The notes beneath the pieces were generated by a model. That model worked only from the letters and a program-made list of their open reading frames with translations. It did no database searches and had not been told where the DNA came from. Below, piece after piece: positions 21,991 to 32,228 of a DNA stretch of 64,000 nucleotides. This DNA comes from Liquidambar formosana (Eukaryota > Streptophyta > Magnoliopsida > Saxifragales > Altingiaceae): assembly GCA_039720395.1 (NCBI GenBank), contig CM077831.1, positions 5,064,003 to 5,128,002 on the forward strand, read 5' to 3'. Both the position numbers and the translations under genes were made by a program. The first letter of the stretch is position 1. Every line of letters starts with the position of its first letter.

Positions 21991-22617
21991 CTAGGAGAAA
22001 GTGGAAGTGCATAATGGTGTGAGACTTTGTAAAGAAGTCAGCCGAAGCATAGCAGAACCAACAAAAGGCAATGATAGAGTACCAAGTTGAAGATGATGAA
22101 GCATGAAATGACAATCAATCCCGATGTGTTTAGTTTGTTCATGAAAAACTGAGTTATGTGCAATCTGTATAGCGCTATTGTTGTCACAGGCCTCACAGTA
22201 CATAGGAGTGGTAGCACTATTGTTGTCATAGTACATTGGAGTGGCAGCTGAAGAAGTAATGCCAAGATCAGCAAGTAACTAGTGCAACCAAACTATCTAA
22301 GTGGCAATGGTAGCCATAGTACGACTCTCAGCTTTAGTTGAGGAGTGGGCAACAATGGTCTATTTCTTACTCTTCCAAGAAATAAGAGAATCACCTAGAA
22401 AGATACAATACTTAGCAGTGAACTTACAATCCATAGCATTACTTGCTCAGTCCGGCATCGGCATAAAAAAAGGTTCAAAGCTTTGAGGAAGACGTAGAGG
22501 AAAATAGAAAGCACTGATGTACTGTAAAATACAAAGAAGAGTTGCCCAATGAACCATAGTAGGAGAAGAAACAAATTGACTAACAACGTGCAAGCATATG
22601 CAATGTCAGGTAACAGT
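21991..22617 (-). pseudogene. Decayed Ty1/copia RT end and RNase H, minus strand
   Basis: The minus strand reads through the copia RT end (HVVSQFVSSPTMVHWATL near 22560) into RNase H: KYCIFLGDSLISWKSKKQT, then CDNNSAIQIAHNSVFHEQTK, which matches the DN-x-SA-x(6)-NPVFHERTKHI block of plant copia. There are stops and an internal duplication of the DNNSA segment. It is truncated on the right by the plus-strand LTR at 22822 and its duplicated copy. Confidence 0.8.
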
Positions 22618-22934
22618 AAGCTTGATGTGGCAAGATATATTAGCTTGTATTAGTTGTAATAGTTTGTATTATTAGCTATGGGGTGATTTAGTTAACCAGT
22701 TAGGGGTACTTTGGTCTTTTCAAGCCTTTAAGAGTTGCCCAGTGAACTGTTGTAGGAGAAGAAACAGATTGACTAACAACATGCACAGCATATGCAATGT
22801 CAAACCGGGTTACAGTTAGATTGATGTGGCAATATATATTAGCTTGTATTAGTTGTAATAGTTTGTATTAGCTTGTATTAACTATGGGGTGAGTTAGTTA
22901 AGTAGTTAGGGGTATTTTGGTCTTTTCAAGCCTT
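22546..22934. repeat. Tandem duplication across a copia/LTR junction
   Basis: Segments 22546-22732 and 22733-22934 are two diverged copies of the same junction: the minus-strand copia RT end followed by the first ~110 bp of the plus-strand LTR. Only the second copy continues into the full LTR. Confidence 0.75.
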
Positions 22935-23116
22935 TAATTTCTATATAAGGCTTGCTATTAGTTAGTGAGATTAGTTTTTCTAGAATATTCATATTGTTAT
23001 TGTTTGTAGAGAGAGCTTAGAGCTCTTCTTCTTTTTGGAATCAAAGATTTTCCATTTTCTCCCATTTTCTTGTACTTTCTTGCTAGATTGTTGACTGGTT
23101 GGTTTGGTTCTCATCA
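22822..23116 (+). mobile_element. 5' LTR (295 bp) of a plus-strand retroelement
   Basis: Starts TGATGTGGCA, ends TCATCA, and is followed directly by a tRNA-Met-type primer site. A truncated duplicate of its first part begins at 22623. No 3' LTR is found. The internal region begins with a gypsy-like gag. Confidence 0.75.
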
Positions 23117-23118
23117 TT

Positions 23119-23130
23119 TGGTATCAGAGC
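23119..23130 (+). other. Primer-binding site TGGTATCAGAGC
   Basis: Exact match to the common plant tRNA-Met primer site, two bases after the LTR end. Confidence 0.9.
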
Positions 23131-24267
23131 CTAATTTTGCACCTTGTAGCAAAGACTTCCTTCTGGTTTCCTCTGTTTCCCTCTATCGAGATGTTGTATG
23201 ATGTTTCAGCCATGATTGTAACCCTTAGGGTTTGTTTGGAGTAGCACTGTCTTGCAGTGGTTGAAGCTTTTACTTGCAGCACGAATGCCATTCGACCTTA
23301 ATTCTGGTGTGAGATGAAGAGAAGAGTTCCTAATTTTGGTCGAACAACCTAGGTTGCTTAGGGTTTGATCGCATCTTAGAAAAGTAAAAGCTGAAGCTTT
23401 CTTGTGGTGCGATGAAGGAGTTTAGCTCCAATCACAGCTTTCTTCTGGTTCAAATCTTGAAGACTGTTCAAGTGTGATACATCCATCTGTAGAGTCTGAA
23501 ACCTTGAGTAGCATCAAGAATTGAGCCTCTTTTGTAGTTGAAGCTCTATGTGGTGGTTCATTTTAGGTTGATTCTCTCATAGAAGTGGTCACTAGTCTTC
23601 CTGGTTCAGTTCGATGCTCTTTCTTGGCTCAAGATGGAATTCTGTGGTTCCAGTTGTGATTGTCATCTGTGAAAGGTGGTTCCAAGGTGGAATTCTGGTT
23701 GTGAGATGCGGTTGCTATTGAACATTAGGTATTCGCCTCATTCTCCGTTCGATATTGCTGGATCATGACCTGCTACAGCCTTGTTCGAATCTCTTCTTAA
23801 TGACTGATTGCAGCCAGCTTGTATTTTTGCCAGTTGCTTCCAGTTGTTTCCTTCGAAGGTTGTTGAAGCTTGTTTGAAGGACTGTTAGAGCCGGTTGAAT
23901 TGAGATTTTGTGTCACAGCAGTCCTTGATTTGAGAAGTTAAGGCTCAATTTTTTCTCTATGTCACTGGTTGAAGCTTGATAACCTGTGTTAAGCTGTAAT
24001 TGAGGTTCCATGGAGTCTCGATTTGAGTAGCTAGGGACTGTTTGGTGTCACCTGCTATTTCTGATTTATTGGAGTCCACTTCTTTGTTATTCGAACCAGC
24101 TTGAAGGTGTTTATAAGGCTGTTACAGTATCTGTTTTCTGCCGAACTGCTTTTGGTTGCAAGATTTGATCTGATTTATGGAGTGTTCTTTGCATCTGCTG
24201 CTGTTTGAAGGTTCATCCTTTTTTGTTCTTATTATTTCAGACCTGTTTTAGGCATTTTTCTTGTTAT
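23131..24267 (+). other. Non-coding leader between primer site and gag
   Basis: No open frame. The sequence has repeated TTGAAGCTT- and GGTTC-type words. It fits a long retroelement leader. Confidence 0.5.
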
Positions 24268-25200
24268 TATGGCACATTGTGGAAAAGGTAGAAGAGGCTG
24301 AGGAAGAAGAAATGCTGTACATTTCCATTAAGATGCAAATCCTCACCCTTGTATGGGTAGTGATACCAACCAACAAAATCAGCCACAAAGAGATGATATT
24401 GATGAGCTGAGGAGACAAATTGAGGCTTTGACAGATGTATTCCAGTGGCTACAACCTCCTCATGAGATATTTGATGCCTTTTATGACATTGAGATCTTGG
24501 ATTTTCAAGGAGGCCTTGATCCATAAGATTTTCTTGCATGGAACATGCTCTTGAGAGAATATTTGCTTATCATGACATATTGGAAGGTCAAAAAGTCAAG
24601 ATAGCAAAGACTTACTTCAAAGGTAGTGCCTCTGAATGGTGGAAAAAATAGCAAATGTTTTGCCAAAGGAGTGGACAAGGAAAGGAATATGGGATAAGAT
24701 GAAGAGGAAACTTCAAAAGAAAATAGTGCCCTTCTATTATATGCCGATTGACTTCGAAATAGTCAATTAGCATTACAAGGAGCAAGAAATTCATATTTCT
24801 GTTGACAATTTTGTGGTGGCAAAGAAGGAAAGTCTTCCTAGTGATGAATTGGTGGAAATTGTGGAGTATGCAGTCCCCGTGTTTGATGATTATTGTGAGG
24901 ACTTTGTGTTTGATGAGGATGATGCTTTATTGACAAAGAAAGACGATTTCCGCTGAAATTTTAGCGGATAACTTTGAAGTAGCCCCTATTTTTGATGCCT
25001 ATGATGAGACAATGATTGTGGGAAAATATTAGATGTTGGCAAGGACAATAATGAAGAAATGAAGGAATTAGCTAATGAAATTAATGGTGACAGCCATGTT
25101 CTGGAGCAACAAGAAGATTTGTTCTTCCAAGGGATGGTAACTCGAATCGTTGATGAAGAGTTCTTTGTTTTTGGTGCTTTATTGTCACTTGATCATGGGG
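24268..25200 (+). pseudogene. Ty3/gypsy-like gag, decayed
   Basis: From the ATG at 24268 the translation has a basic start, then QRDDIDELRRQIEALTDVFQ, a typical gypsy gag N-terminus, then FKGSASEWWKK around 24618-24650, the conserved gag WW motif. Many stops and frame changes follow. It lies after the LTR and primer site at 22822-23130, with which it probably belongs. Around 25200 it passes abruptly into copia sequence. Confidence 0.65.
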
Positions 25201-25881
25201 CTTTGTCCCCATCAACCCTTATTTGAGCTTCTGCCTTGTATCTTTTGGTTGTGTGCTTTGTCCAGGTAATGATATACCATCTCCTTGTGCTACTAAGTGT
25301 GTTTTTGTAGGATATTCTAGGACCCTGAAGGGTTATGAAAGTTGGAATTCTGATGTTCCTTTCTCCGAGAATACTTATTTTTTCTCTTCTCAAGGTTAGG
25401 ATCTTGACACTAAGATGATTAACAGTGCACCTCCTCTTCCTCTACCTGTTGCTGTTGACACTCCAGCCTTCAGTGCCTCACACTAAGCCTCTTCACGTGT
25501 ACCGACGGAGATCAGAAACTGATTCAACTATGCCTAACTACCTGTTGCTTCTGCCTTTAATCATCAATCTTCTGCTTCATCTAAGGCTTCATCTCCCACT
25601 ATTCTTATTCGCTTTGAGGAAAGGTACACGTTGCATTCTTCATCCTGTTGAAAGTGTAGTTTCTTATTCTCATTTATCACCTTAGTATTGTACCTTTCTG
25701 TCTGCTTTGGATTCTGTGTTTCTTCCATCCTCTTATGTTCAGGCTTTATCTTCACCTGGGTGGAACCATGTGATGAATGAGGAAATGACAGTTTTATACA
25801 AAAATGGTACTTATGAACTTACTTCATTGTGAACTTACGTCATTGCCATTGGGAAGGCAGGTTGTTGGGTGTGACTGGGTA

Positions 25882-26165
25882 CTCCTTTTGTCCCATTTTG
25901 TTTGAGCACTTTAACCAACCACACATAATAAGGTGATGCATTTAATTCATTTCCATGTCACTCAATAAGTTTTACATTCCAATTTTACCCTCCTATGATA
26001 GAATGTTACTGGATGTGATAGTTGATATAATAATTGTAATTTTAAATATAGTAAGGGGCATTTTGGGGAAGTAAAATAATTCTTTGCTTTGGCTTTTGAC
26101 AATGAACAAACATTTTGGGACATTCCAAAATGGAAAGGTGATAAAATAAAGTGGGATAGAGGGAG
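25882..26165. mobile_element. Stowaway MITE, 284 bp (TSD TA)
   Basis: Ends CTCCTTTTGTCCCATTTT and (reverse complement) CTCCCTCTATCCCACTTT are classic Stowaway termini, flanked by TA at 25880-25881 and 26166-26167. The copia reading frame is continuous across the site when the MITE and one TA are discounted. Confidence 0.92.
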
Positions 26166-26748
26166 TATATGTTATCAAGTATCATCCTAATGGTACCACT
26201 ATGTGGTTGAAGGTTCCCTTGGTTGCCGGTGGACTATACTCACATGGTTGTTGTGGATTATTTTGAAACCTTTTCTCCTGTAGCTCAGCTTAGTCATATT
26301 ATTTCCATTGTCATTATTAATGGTTGTGTTTTTTTTATTTTTATTTTTATTTTTTTTAACTTGATATTAAAATTGCCTTCTTGCATGATGATATTTTAGA
26401 GGAAGTTTACATGGAGCAATCTTCTGTGTATATTGCTCGGGGGAGTCTCATATGGTGTGTGCGGTTGATGAAAGCCATTTACAGACTCAAATAATCTCCA
26501 CGAGTCCACGGGCATGCTTTGAGTACTTGGCTGCAAGGTGTGGATTACGACATGTAGAGGTTGATCATTGAGTATTTGTGAAACAGAGACAAAGTGGGGG
26601 GCTTGTTTTTTTTGGCAGTGTATGTGGATGACATTGTGCTTACAAGTAGTGATAAGGAAGGTATTAGAGATTTGAAGAGTCACCTAAGCAAGCATTTCCA
26701 TGTGAAAGATCTTGAAAAATTGACCAAGCGTTTCCGTATGAAAGATCT

Positions 26749-27329
26749 ATGTGTTACATGGACTTGGTAGTTTACACTCGTATCGACACAGCACGACACG
26801 GGTACCGGTATGGGATCTGTGGTGGATTCGATAACTAGAAATTGGACATGGCAAGAAGAGGAGGAGGAGGAGGATGGACTTGGTAGTTTACACTCGTATC
26901 GACACAACATGACACGGGTACTGGTATGGGATCCGTGGTGGATTCAACAACTAGAAATTGGACATGGCAACACGATACGGGTATCGGTATGGGATCTGTG
27001 GTGGATTTGATAGCTAGAAATTGGACATGGCAAGAAGTGGAGGAGGAGGAGGATGGACTTGGTAGTTTACACTCGTATCGACACAACACAAAACGGGTAC
27101 CGATATGGGATCCGTGGTGGATTCGACAACTAGAAATTGGACATGGCAACACGATACGGGTACCGGTATGGGATCTGTGGTGGATTCGATAACTAGAAAT
27201 TGGACATGGCAAGAAGAGGAGGAGGAGGAGGAGGATGGATTTGGTAGTTTACACTCGTGTCGACACAACACGACACGGGTATCGGTATGGGATTCGTGGT
27301 GGATTCGACAACTAGAAATTGGACATGGC

Positions 27330-27380
<51 letters not shown>

Positions 27381-27917
27381 AAAGGAGGGGAGGGGAGGGA
27401 GGGTACATATCTTGTCATCGAAGTTCTTGGAGGAGGAATGGCGTTGGAGATGGGCCGGAAGTGGTGTTAGTAAGGTCCTCGGAGGTTGTCGTCGTAGTTG
27501 ATGAGGTCATTGTTGCCGAGGAGCTTGTCGTTGTTGTCGGCTCCTCTTCGATCGAGGGTTTCTCAAAGAGGAACCCTTTGAATAGTATATATATATATAT
27601 ATTCCTTTTTTTTGAAATATGCCCTCTTACTTTCTAAATTTCTTAAATGGCCAAAATCTTATATTATTATTTCATCCCCCAAAATTAAATAATTTGAAAA
27701 TTCTACATAAAATTAAGATGCTTTCTAATATACCCCTCAACAAAATTACCTTATATTATTTATATATATACATACACATTCACGTATCCCTGTATTTGTA
27801 CTCAATTTTTGGATCCTTTTTGGCCGAGACCTTGTATCTTGAATTTATAAATTTGATGAGTCCGACACTCGGATACGCACCCACACCCGATACCCGCACC
27901 TGAGTCCATGTAACATA
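26749..27917. mobile_element. TIR element with internal tandem array (9-bp TSD GAAAGATCT)
   Basis: GAAAGATCT occurs at 26740-26748 and 27918-27926. Left end ATGTGTTACATGGACTTGG and right end (reverse complement) TATGTTACATGGACTCAGG are inverted repeats. A 9-bp duplication suggests a Mutator-like element. The left half is a tandem array (26757-27340), then a GA-rich tract (27335-27382), then a G+T-rich stretch to about 27560. Because of the array, every frame on both strands is open; none is a credible gene. It interrupts the copia pol. Confidence 0.75.
26757..27340. repeat. Tandem repeat array, long and short unit
   Basis: A roughly 115-bp unit (GGACTTGGTAGTTTACACTC ... ACTAGAAATTGGACATGGCA plus a GAGGAG run) alternates with a roughly 65-bp unit lacking the first part. 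There are about three long and two short units, each with a GGATC(C/T)GTGGTGGATTCG core. Confidence 0.85.
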
Positions 27918-28126
27918 GAAAGATCTTGAATAGTTGAGATATTTTTAGGTATTGAGGTTGCTAAATCCTCTAAAGGAATATCTCTTTCCCAAAGGAAGTA
28001 TGTGATAGACTTGTTAAATGAAATAGGAATGATCGGTGAAAAACTAGCTAATACTCCTATAGACTCTACTATCCAATTTGATAAAGAGTCAAGGATACTT
28101 CTTGATGATTTGGAGAGATATAGAAG

Positions 28127-29409
28127 CAAGGACTTTAATATCGATATCGATGGATATATCAAAGGTCCAAAAATACGGATGTATCGGATAGATCGTTGGA
28201 TATATCGACAATATCGATATCGTTTTAAAGATATGGTGGATATTATGAGTTAAACACGAATATTTTTATTGAAACTCTGGGAAATAATTATTTAGACTCT
28301 AATACACAATTTATGATCAAAAGATTGCAATTTAAATGTGTGTAATACAAGTATGGGTTGTGTAGGGTATAAAAAAGTATGTTGCGTTGAGCAAATAAAT
28401 TTTTTTAAACAAATTTGACATTTAAATTTGACATATATACATAACATTAGGCCAATGCACACGATACAACCCCTAATGCATGGTACTAATACTAATATAT
28501 ATTAGTATGTCCCTACCTGATTGGGACTATATATATATATATATATATATATGTATTACTTATAATGGGTGTTTTTAACTATATTATAAAATATTTGGAT
28601 TAGAGTGATATTTTTAATTGCAATTCAAATCATTTATATAATTAAAAATAAATCAATTAATGTAGGACTCTTTTTTTTTTTTTTTTTTGAATTAAATGTA
28701 GGACTCTTTTAAAAATAATAAAAAGTGTTAGCCATTAGCCATTGGCCATTAGCCATCATTTATATTAGGTAGTATCTTTTTTTAAAAAGTGTTATAATAA
28801 AAATAAAATATATAATATAAAATAAAATATATAATATATAACGTAAAAGATTACCTTCAGTCTCACAAGTCAACTGAAGAGGGCTCGAGACCCTCAAAAG
28901 AAGTAAGGGTTTCTTCTTGCTGCTGTGGAGGCTCGACGATGAGGAGTGAGGACAACCGACAATGACATGGATGCTGAATGATGAGGATGACAACGAAGAC
29001 GATGATGACAGCAAGGCTGATAGCAACAACACGTACTAGGTTGGTTAGATGTCTTCTTCTTCTTCTTCTCCTTCTTCTGTTATGGTGGGAAGGATGTCGG
29101 TGATGTCGTGACGGAATAGACCAGTCAACCAGCTCTTCTTTCTTCTTAAAATTTTTTTAAAAAATAGTTCAAAATTTGTACTGATAGGATTATAGATTGA
29201 CGATGTCACCGAAATATCGACTAAATTTCTCCCAACTCTTGGCTGTAAATGGATAAAAATTGGAAAAAGTCGCGATCTATCACGATATTGTCGAGATTCC
29301 TTGATATCTCGTCGATACAGTAATATATCCACTGATAACCTGCTAAAACAAAATCACCAAGAGATATCGTATCGACCCCCATCGATACGGCGATATATTA
29401 AAGTTTTTG
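28127..29409. mobile_element. Non-autonomous hAT family H1, copy 1, 1,283 bp (TSD TATAGAAG)
   Basis: A perfect 8-bp duplication TATAGAAG flanks it (28119-28126 and 29410-29417). Termini are CAAGGACTTTAATATCG and (reverse complement) CAAAAACTTTAATATATCG. Subterminal regions are dense in GATATATCG/CGATATCGATGG words at both ends, likely transposase-binding repeats. No transposase. Copies 2 and 3 are at 44229-45145 and 51969-52624. It splits the copia RNase H region. Confidence 0.9.
28528..28552. repeat. (AT)n microsatellite
   Basis: Uninterrupted AT repeat within the hAT copy 1. Confidence 0.95.
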
Positions 29410-29945
29410 TATAGAAGACTTGTTGGAAAATTGATATATCTTACTGTGGCTTAGTCTATGCAAAATCCCATAGAGTAGCATTGGGAAGTAGTTTTTCGTA
29501 TAGTAAATTACCTAAAGGCAGCTCTAGGTGAAGGTCTTATATGTAGGCCTACACAATGTTTAGATGTGGTTGGTTTTCTGAATGCAGATTGGGCTGGTGC
29601 TCATCAAGACTAGGATCAATGTCAAGCTAGTGTGTTCTTGTGGGAGGAAACTTAGTTACCCGAAAAAGCAAAAACTGGAGTGTTGGTATATCAAGTGGGG
29701 CAATGGCTCGTATTGCTTATGAGATGATTTGGGTGAAATCACTTTTGCAAGAAATGAGGTTCAACAATAATGTACTATGACAACCAAGCTACAATGTACA
29801 TTGTAACACATTGTAATAAACTGGAGTTTCATGAGAGAACCAAGCATATCTAAGTCGACTACCATTTTAGAAGAGATATGGTGAAGAAGAAACACATTGT
29901 AACCAATGTTTTTAAAGGTGAAAGCATTAGGTGAGACGTTTTACT

Positions 29946-31294
29946 CAGGGTTTGAAGTCTTGTTTGTCTCGGATGAGATCTCATCGAGACAAACCATCTC
30001 GTCCGAGACAAACCGGTCTCGCAGTTGAATGATCCGAGAACTCCCACTGGTACAAATATATCAGGAGAAGTACCCCTATTGGACGAGATTATCGTGATCT
30101 CAAACGATATGTGACGAGATCGACGAGAAATTGATGAATTGGATTCGAACGAGAAATTGTTCGAATCATACGAGAAAGCTAGGCAGAGAAGACTATACGG
30201 CCTACCTCGACAGTCGATATCATCTCGAGCTTCCATTCTCTCTCATCGATGGTTAGACGAAGAGGTCTGGGTGGTTTGAATCCAGATTTGGGCTTTACGC
30301 TTCTGTTCTCGCATGGCGTTGTCTCCGGTGGCCGGTGGCAGATCTCAGGTGGGCGTCGCGGTGTCTCAAGTCAGCTACATATCTCGCCGGATTTGGTGGT
30401 GGGTGGCCTCGGACAACTGATGACGGGCTCCGACGATCTCTCTGCCTCTCTCTCAACTGTTCGAGAATCGATGACCCATGGGGGTTTTATTTTTTGGGGA
30501 AAATTTTAGATTAGTGGGGCTGTGGGAAATAATTACAGTTAGTAGTCTTGTTAGTTAAGTTAGTAGGTCGTTTATTATAATGTTAGTAGAAAATAACACT
30601 CAATTGTAATTATTTTACATAGCCCGACCAATCTAAAATTCCCCCTATTTGTTTTTTATTTTAATTTTGTTTCTTTTTTCTTCTTTTAAAGAAGGGTTGT
30701 TGTATTGACTGACTTGGGAACTACTTTTTATTTTTTATTTTTTAAACTGCAATTAACAACTTATATGTTCATGGCCCTACACTTTTTACAAAAAAAAAAA
30801 CAAATAATCATGAACTTATAAATATATATTATTTTTGATTTTATATATAATAATTTTTTTTTTAAAATTTCGAAAATACTGATTTTTTAAAATTAGAAAA
30901 TTGAATCATCATGAACTTATAAATATGCATAAATAATTTGCAAAATTATTTTTTGTTGATATATGATATTTATTTATGTTCTTTGAGATTATATTAGATA
31001 TCTGAAACATAAAAATAGTGTTCTTTCATGATATATAGCGCGCTAGCGCCTATTTTTATGTTTTGACCATATTATGTGCATTGAGTTCATTATTTTGCTT
31101 ATTTGATGGCTCCAATGTAATCATCATATTTTTTACAAATTTTCTAGGATTTTTTAAAATTTTTTCAAACATTTTTTCATGCATAAAGTTGCATCTTGCC
31201 CGAGATGCGATGGGTTGGGCGAGACTGAGATGAACGAGACCGAGATGAACGAGACCAAAACGAGACGAGGACCGAGATCGAGACTTGAACCATG
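29946..31294. mobile_element. hAT element with GTCTCG-rich ends, 1,349 bp (TSD GTTTTACT)
   Basis: A perfect 8-bp duplication GTTTTACT lies at 29938-29945 and 31295-31302. Termini CAGGGTTTGAAGTCT and (reverse complement) CATGGTTCAAGTCTCG match. Both subterminal regions are packed with GTCTCG/CGAGAC words in both orientations. The stretch 30249-30509 is G+C-richer and open but unrecognised. A smaller MITE lies at 30496-30645. Confidence 0.88.
30496..30645. mobile_element. Small MITE, 150 bp, nested in the GTCTCG hAT
   Basis: GGGGAAAATTTTAGATTAGT at the left is matched in reverse at the right (GGGGGAATTTTAGATTGGT), with pairing continuing over about 45 bp to AATAATTACA. It folds on itself almost entirely. 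TSD unclear in T-rich flanks. Confidence 0.7.
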
Positions 31295-31582
31295 GTTTTA
31301 CTGCTTGCAAAGCGAGGCATAATCCTCAAGGCATAAGGTGTAAGCCTTTTAATTAGTAATTTTCTTAAAAGAGACAAAAAGAACAAAACAGTAGCATTAT
31401 AAAATTTTATAAATACTACGAAGATTATTTATTTTATATATATATATATATTATATTATTAATAAAGAGCTACAAGCATCATAGAGAAGCCAAGAATCCC
31501 AACTAGGTTGGCACCCTAAGCCCTGTAAATTACGTGCTCCACAAAGATTAAAATATATACATACATATACATATATCAACTT

Positions 31583-31723
31583 TGATCATGTGCGGGATAT
31601 CCTGGATATCCCGTTTGATCACAGCCGTCCGTGAGTGACACGCACGCACGCATGAATGCACGCGTGTCATCCACGGACGGTTGTGATTGAATGGGATAGT
31701 TCGGGATATCCTGCACATGATCA
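31583..31723. mobile_element. Hairpin MITE family M1, copy 2 (141 bp)
   Basis: Same TGATCATGTGC/GCACATGATCA ends as copy 1 and the same inner GGATATCC and CGTCC blocks. The core holds alternating CACGCACGCACGCATG sequence and then CACGCGTG. It sits in TA/CA microsatellite sequence. Confidence 0.85.
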
Positions 31724-31732
31724 GCCTTCTAC

Positions 31733-31733
<1 letters not shown>

Positions 31734-31767
<34 letters not shown>

Positions 31768-31790
31768 TATATACATATACATATATATAA
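31734..31790. repeat. (TA)n/(CA)n microsatellite
   Basis: Compound TA, CA, TA repeat next to the MITE. Confidence 0.9.
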
Positions 31791-32007
31791 ATAAACATTT
31801 TTGGGACATTTAGAATCATAGTAGCATAGTTATGTAAAGACAAAAGGTTTATATTGTATCATGGATTAAAACAAAAATGGTACATGAACATATAAAAAAA
31901 AGTCTGAACTTAGTTCTACTATGATACATGGTTTGATAGAAAATGTTCAAAAATAAAATAAACATAGTTGAAAGTTATTTAATGTAGTCAAATAACAAAA
32001 GAAATAA

Positions 32008-32228
32008 ATGATTGGTCCCTTTAAATAATTAGTTAAGAAGGTTTAATAGAAGCATATGAGGCATATGCTTGATGAGCTACGGCGTAAAAACCACTCCTTT
32101 GACTACACCTCGGTTGGTTAGGTGTATGCATAATGATTGGTCCCTTTAAATAATTGATTCAGAAGGTTTAATAGAAGTCACATGAGGCATATGCCTGATG
32201 AGCCATGGCTTAAAAACTGCTCCTTTTT
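32008..32228. repeat. Tandem duplication of about 95 bp
   Basis: ATGATTGGTCCCTTTAAATA begins both copies (about 32008 and 32132); both end in a (T/G)TAAAAAC..CTCCTTT stretch. It duplicates the right end of the decayed hAT-like element. Confidence 0.8.

Larger units (their letters stand above)
25205..29916 (+). pseudogene. Ty1/copia pol, plus strand, broken by three insertions
   Basis: The segment begins in the copia integrase C-terminal region (CATKCVFVGYSRTLKGYE at about 25285) and goes on through FEERYTLH near 25615 into RT: AFLHDDILEEVYMEQ at about 26375, LAVYVDDIVLTSSDKEGI at about 26610 (catalytic YVDD intact), SLSQRKYVIDLLNEI at about 27985. RNase H includes MYYDNQATMYI at about 29776 and EFHERTKHI at about 29827. 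Stops are frequent. Insertions are a Stowaway MITE (25882-26165), a TIR element (26749-27917) and a hAT element (28127-29409). A short repeat of the FHVKDLE segment lies at 26690-26748. The 3' end and LTR are missing. Confidence 0.85.
29905..32228. mobile_element. Decayed hAT-like element, split by a younger hAT insertion
   Basis: Left end TGTTTTTAAAGGTGAAAGC and right end (reverse complement) GCAGTTTTTAAGCCATGGC are similar, with AGGCATAAGG/GAGGCATATGC-type words on both sides, resembling a common plant hAT terminus. No clear TSD. It interrupts the copia RNase H at 29905 and includes the hAT at 29946-31294, MITE M1 copy 2 and a duplicated right end (32008-32228). Confidence 0.45.

Noticed and set aside
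26810..27637. Overlapping open frames on both strands of up to 134 codons
   Set aside because: They come from the tandem array and (GA)n tract, which has no stops in any frame. No domain, start context or codon bias supports them.
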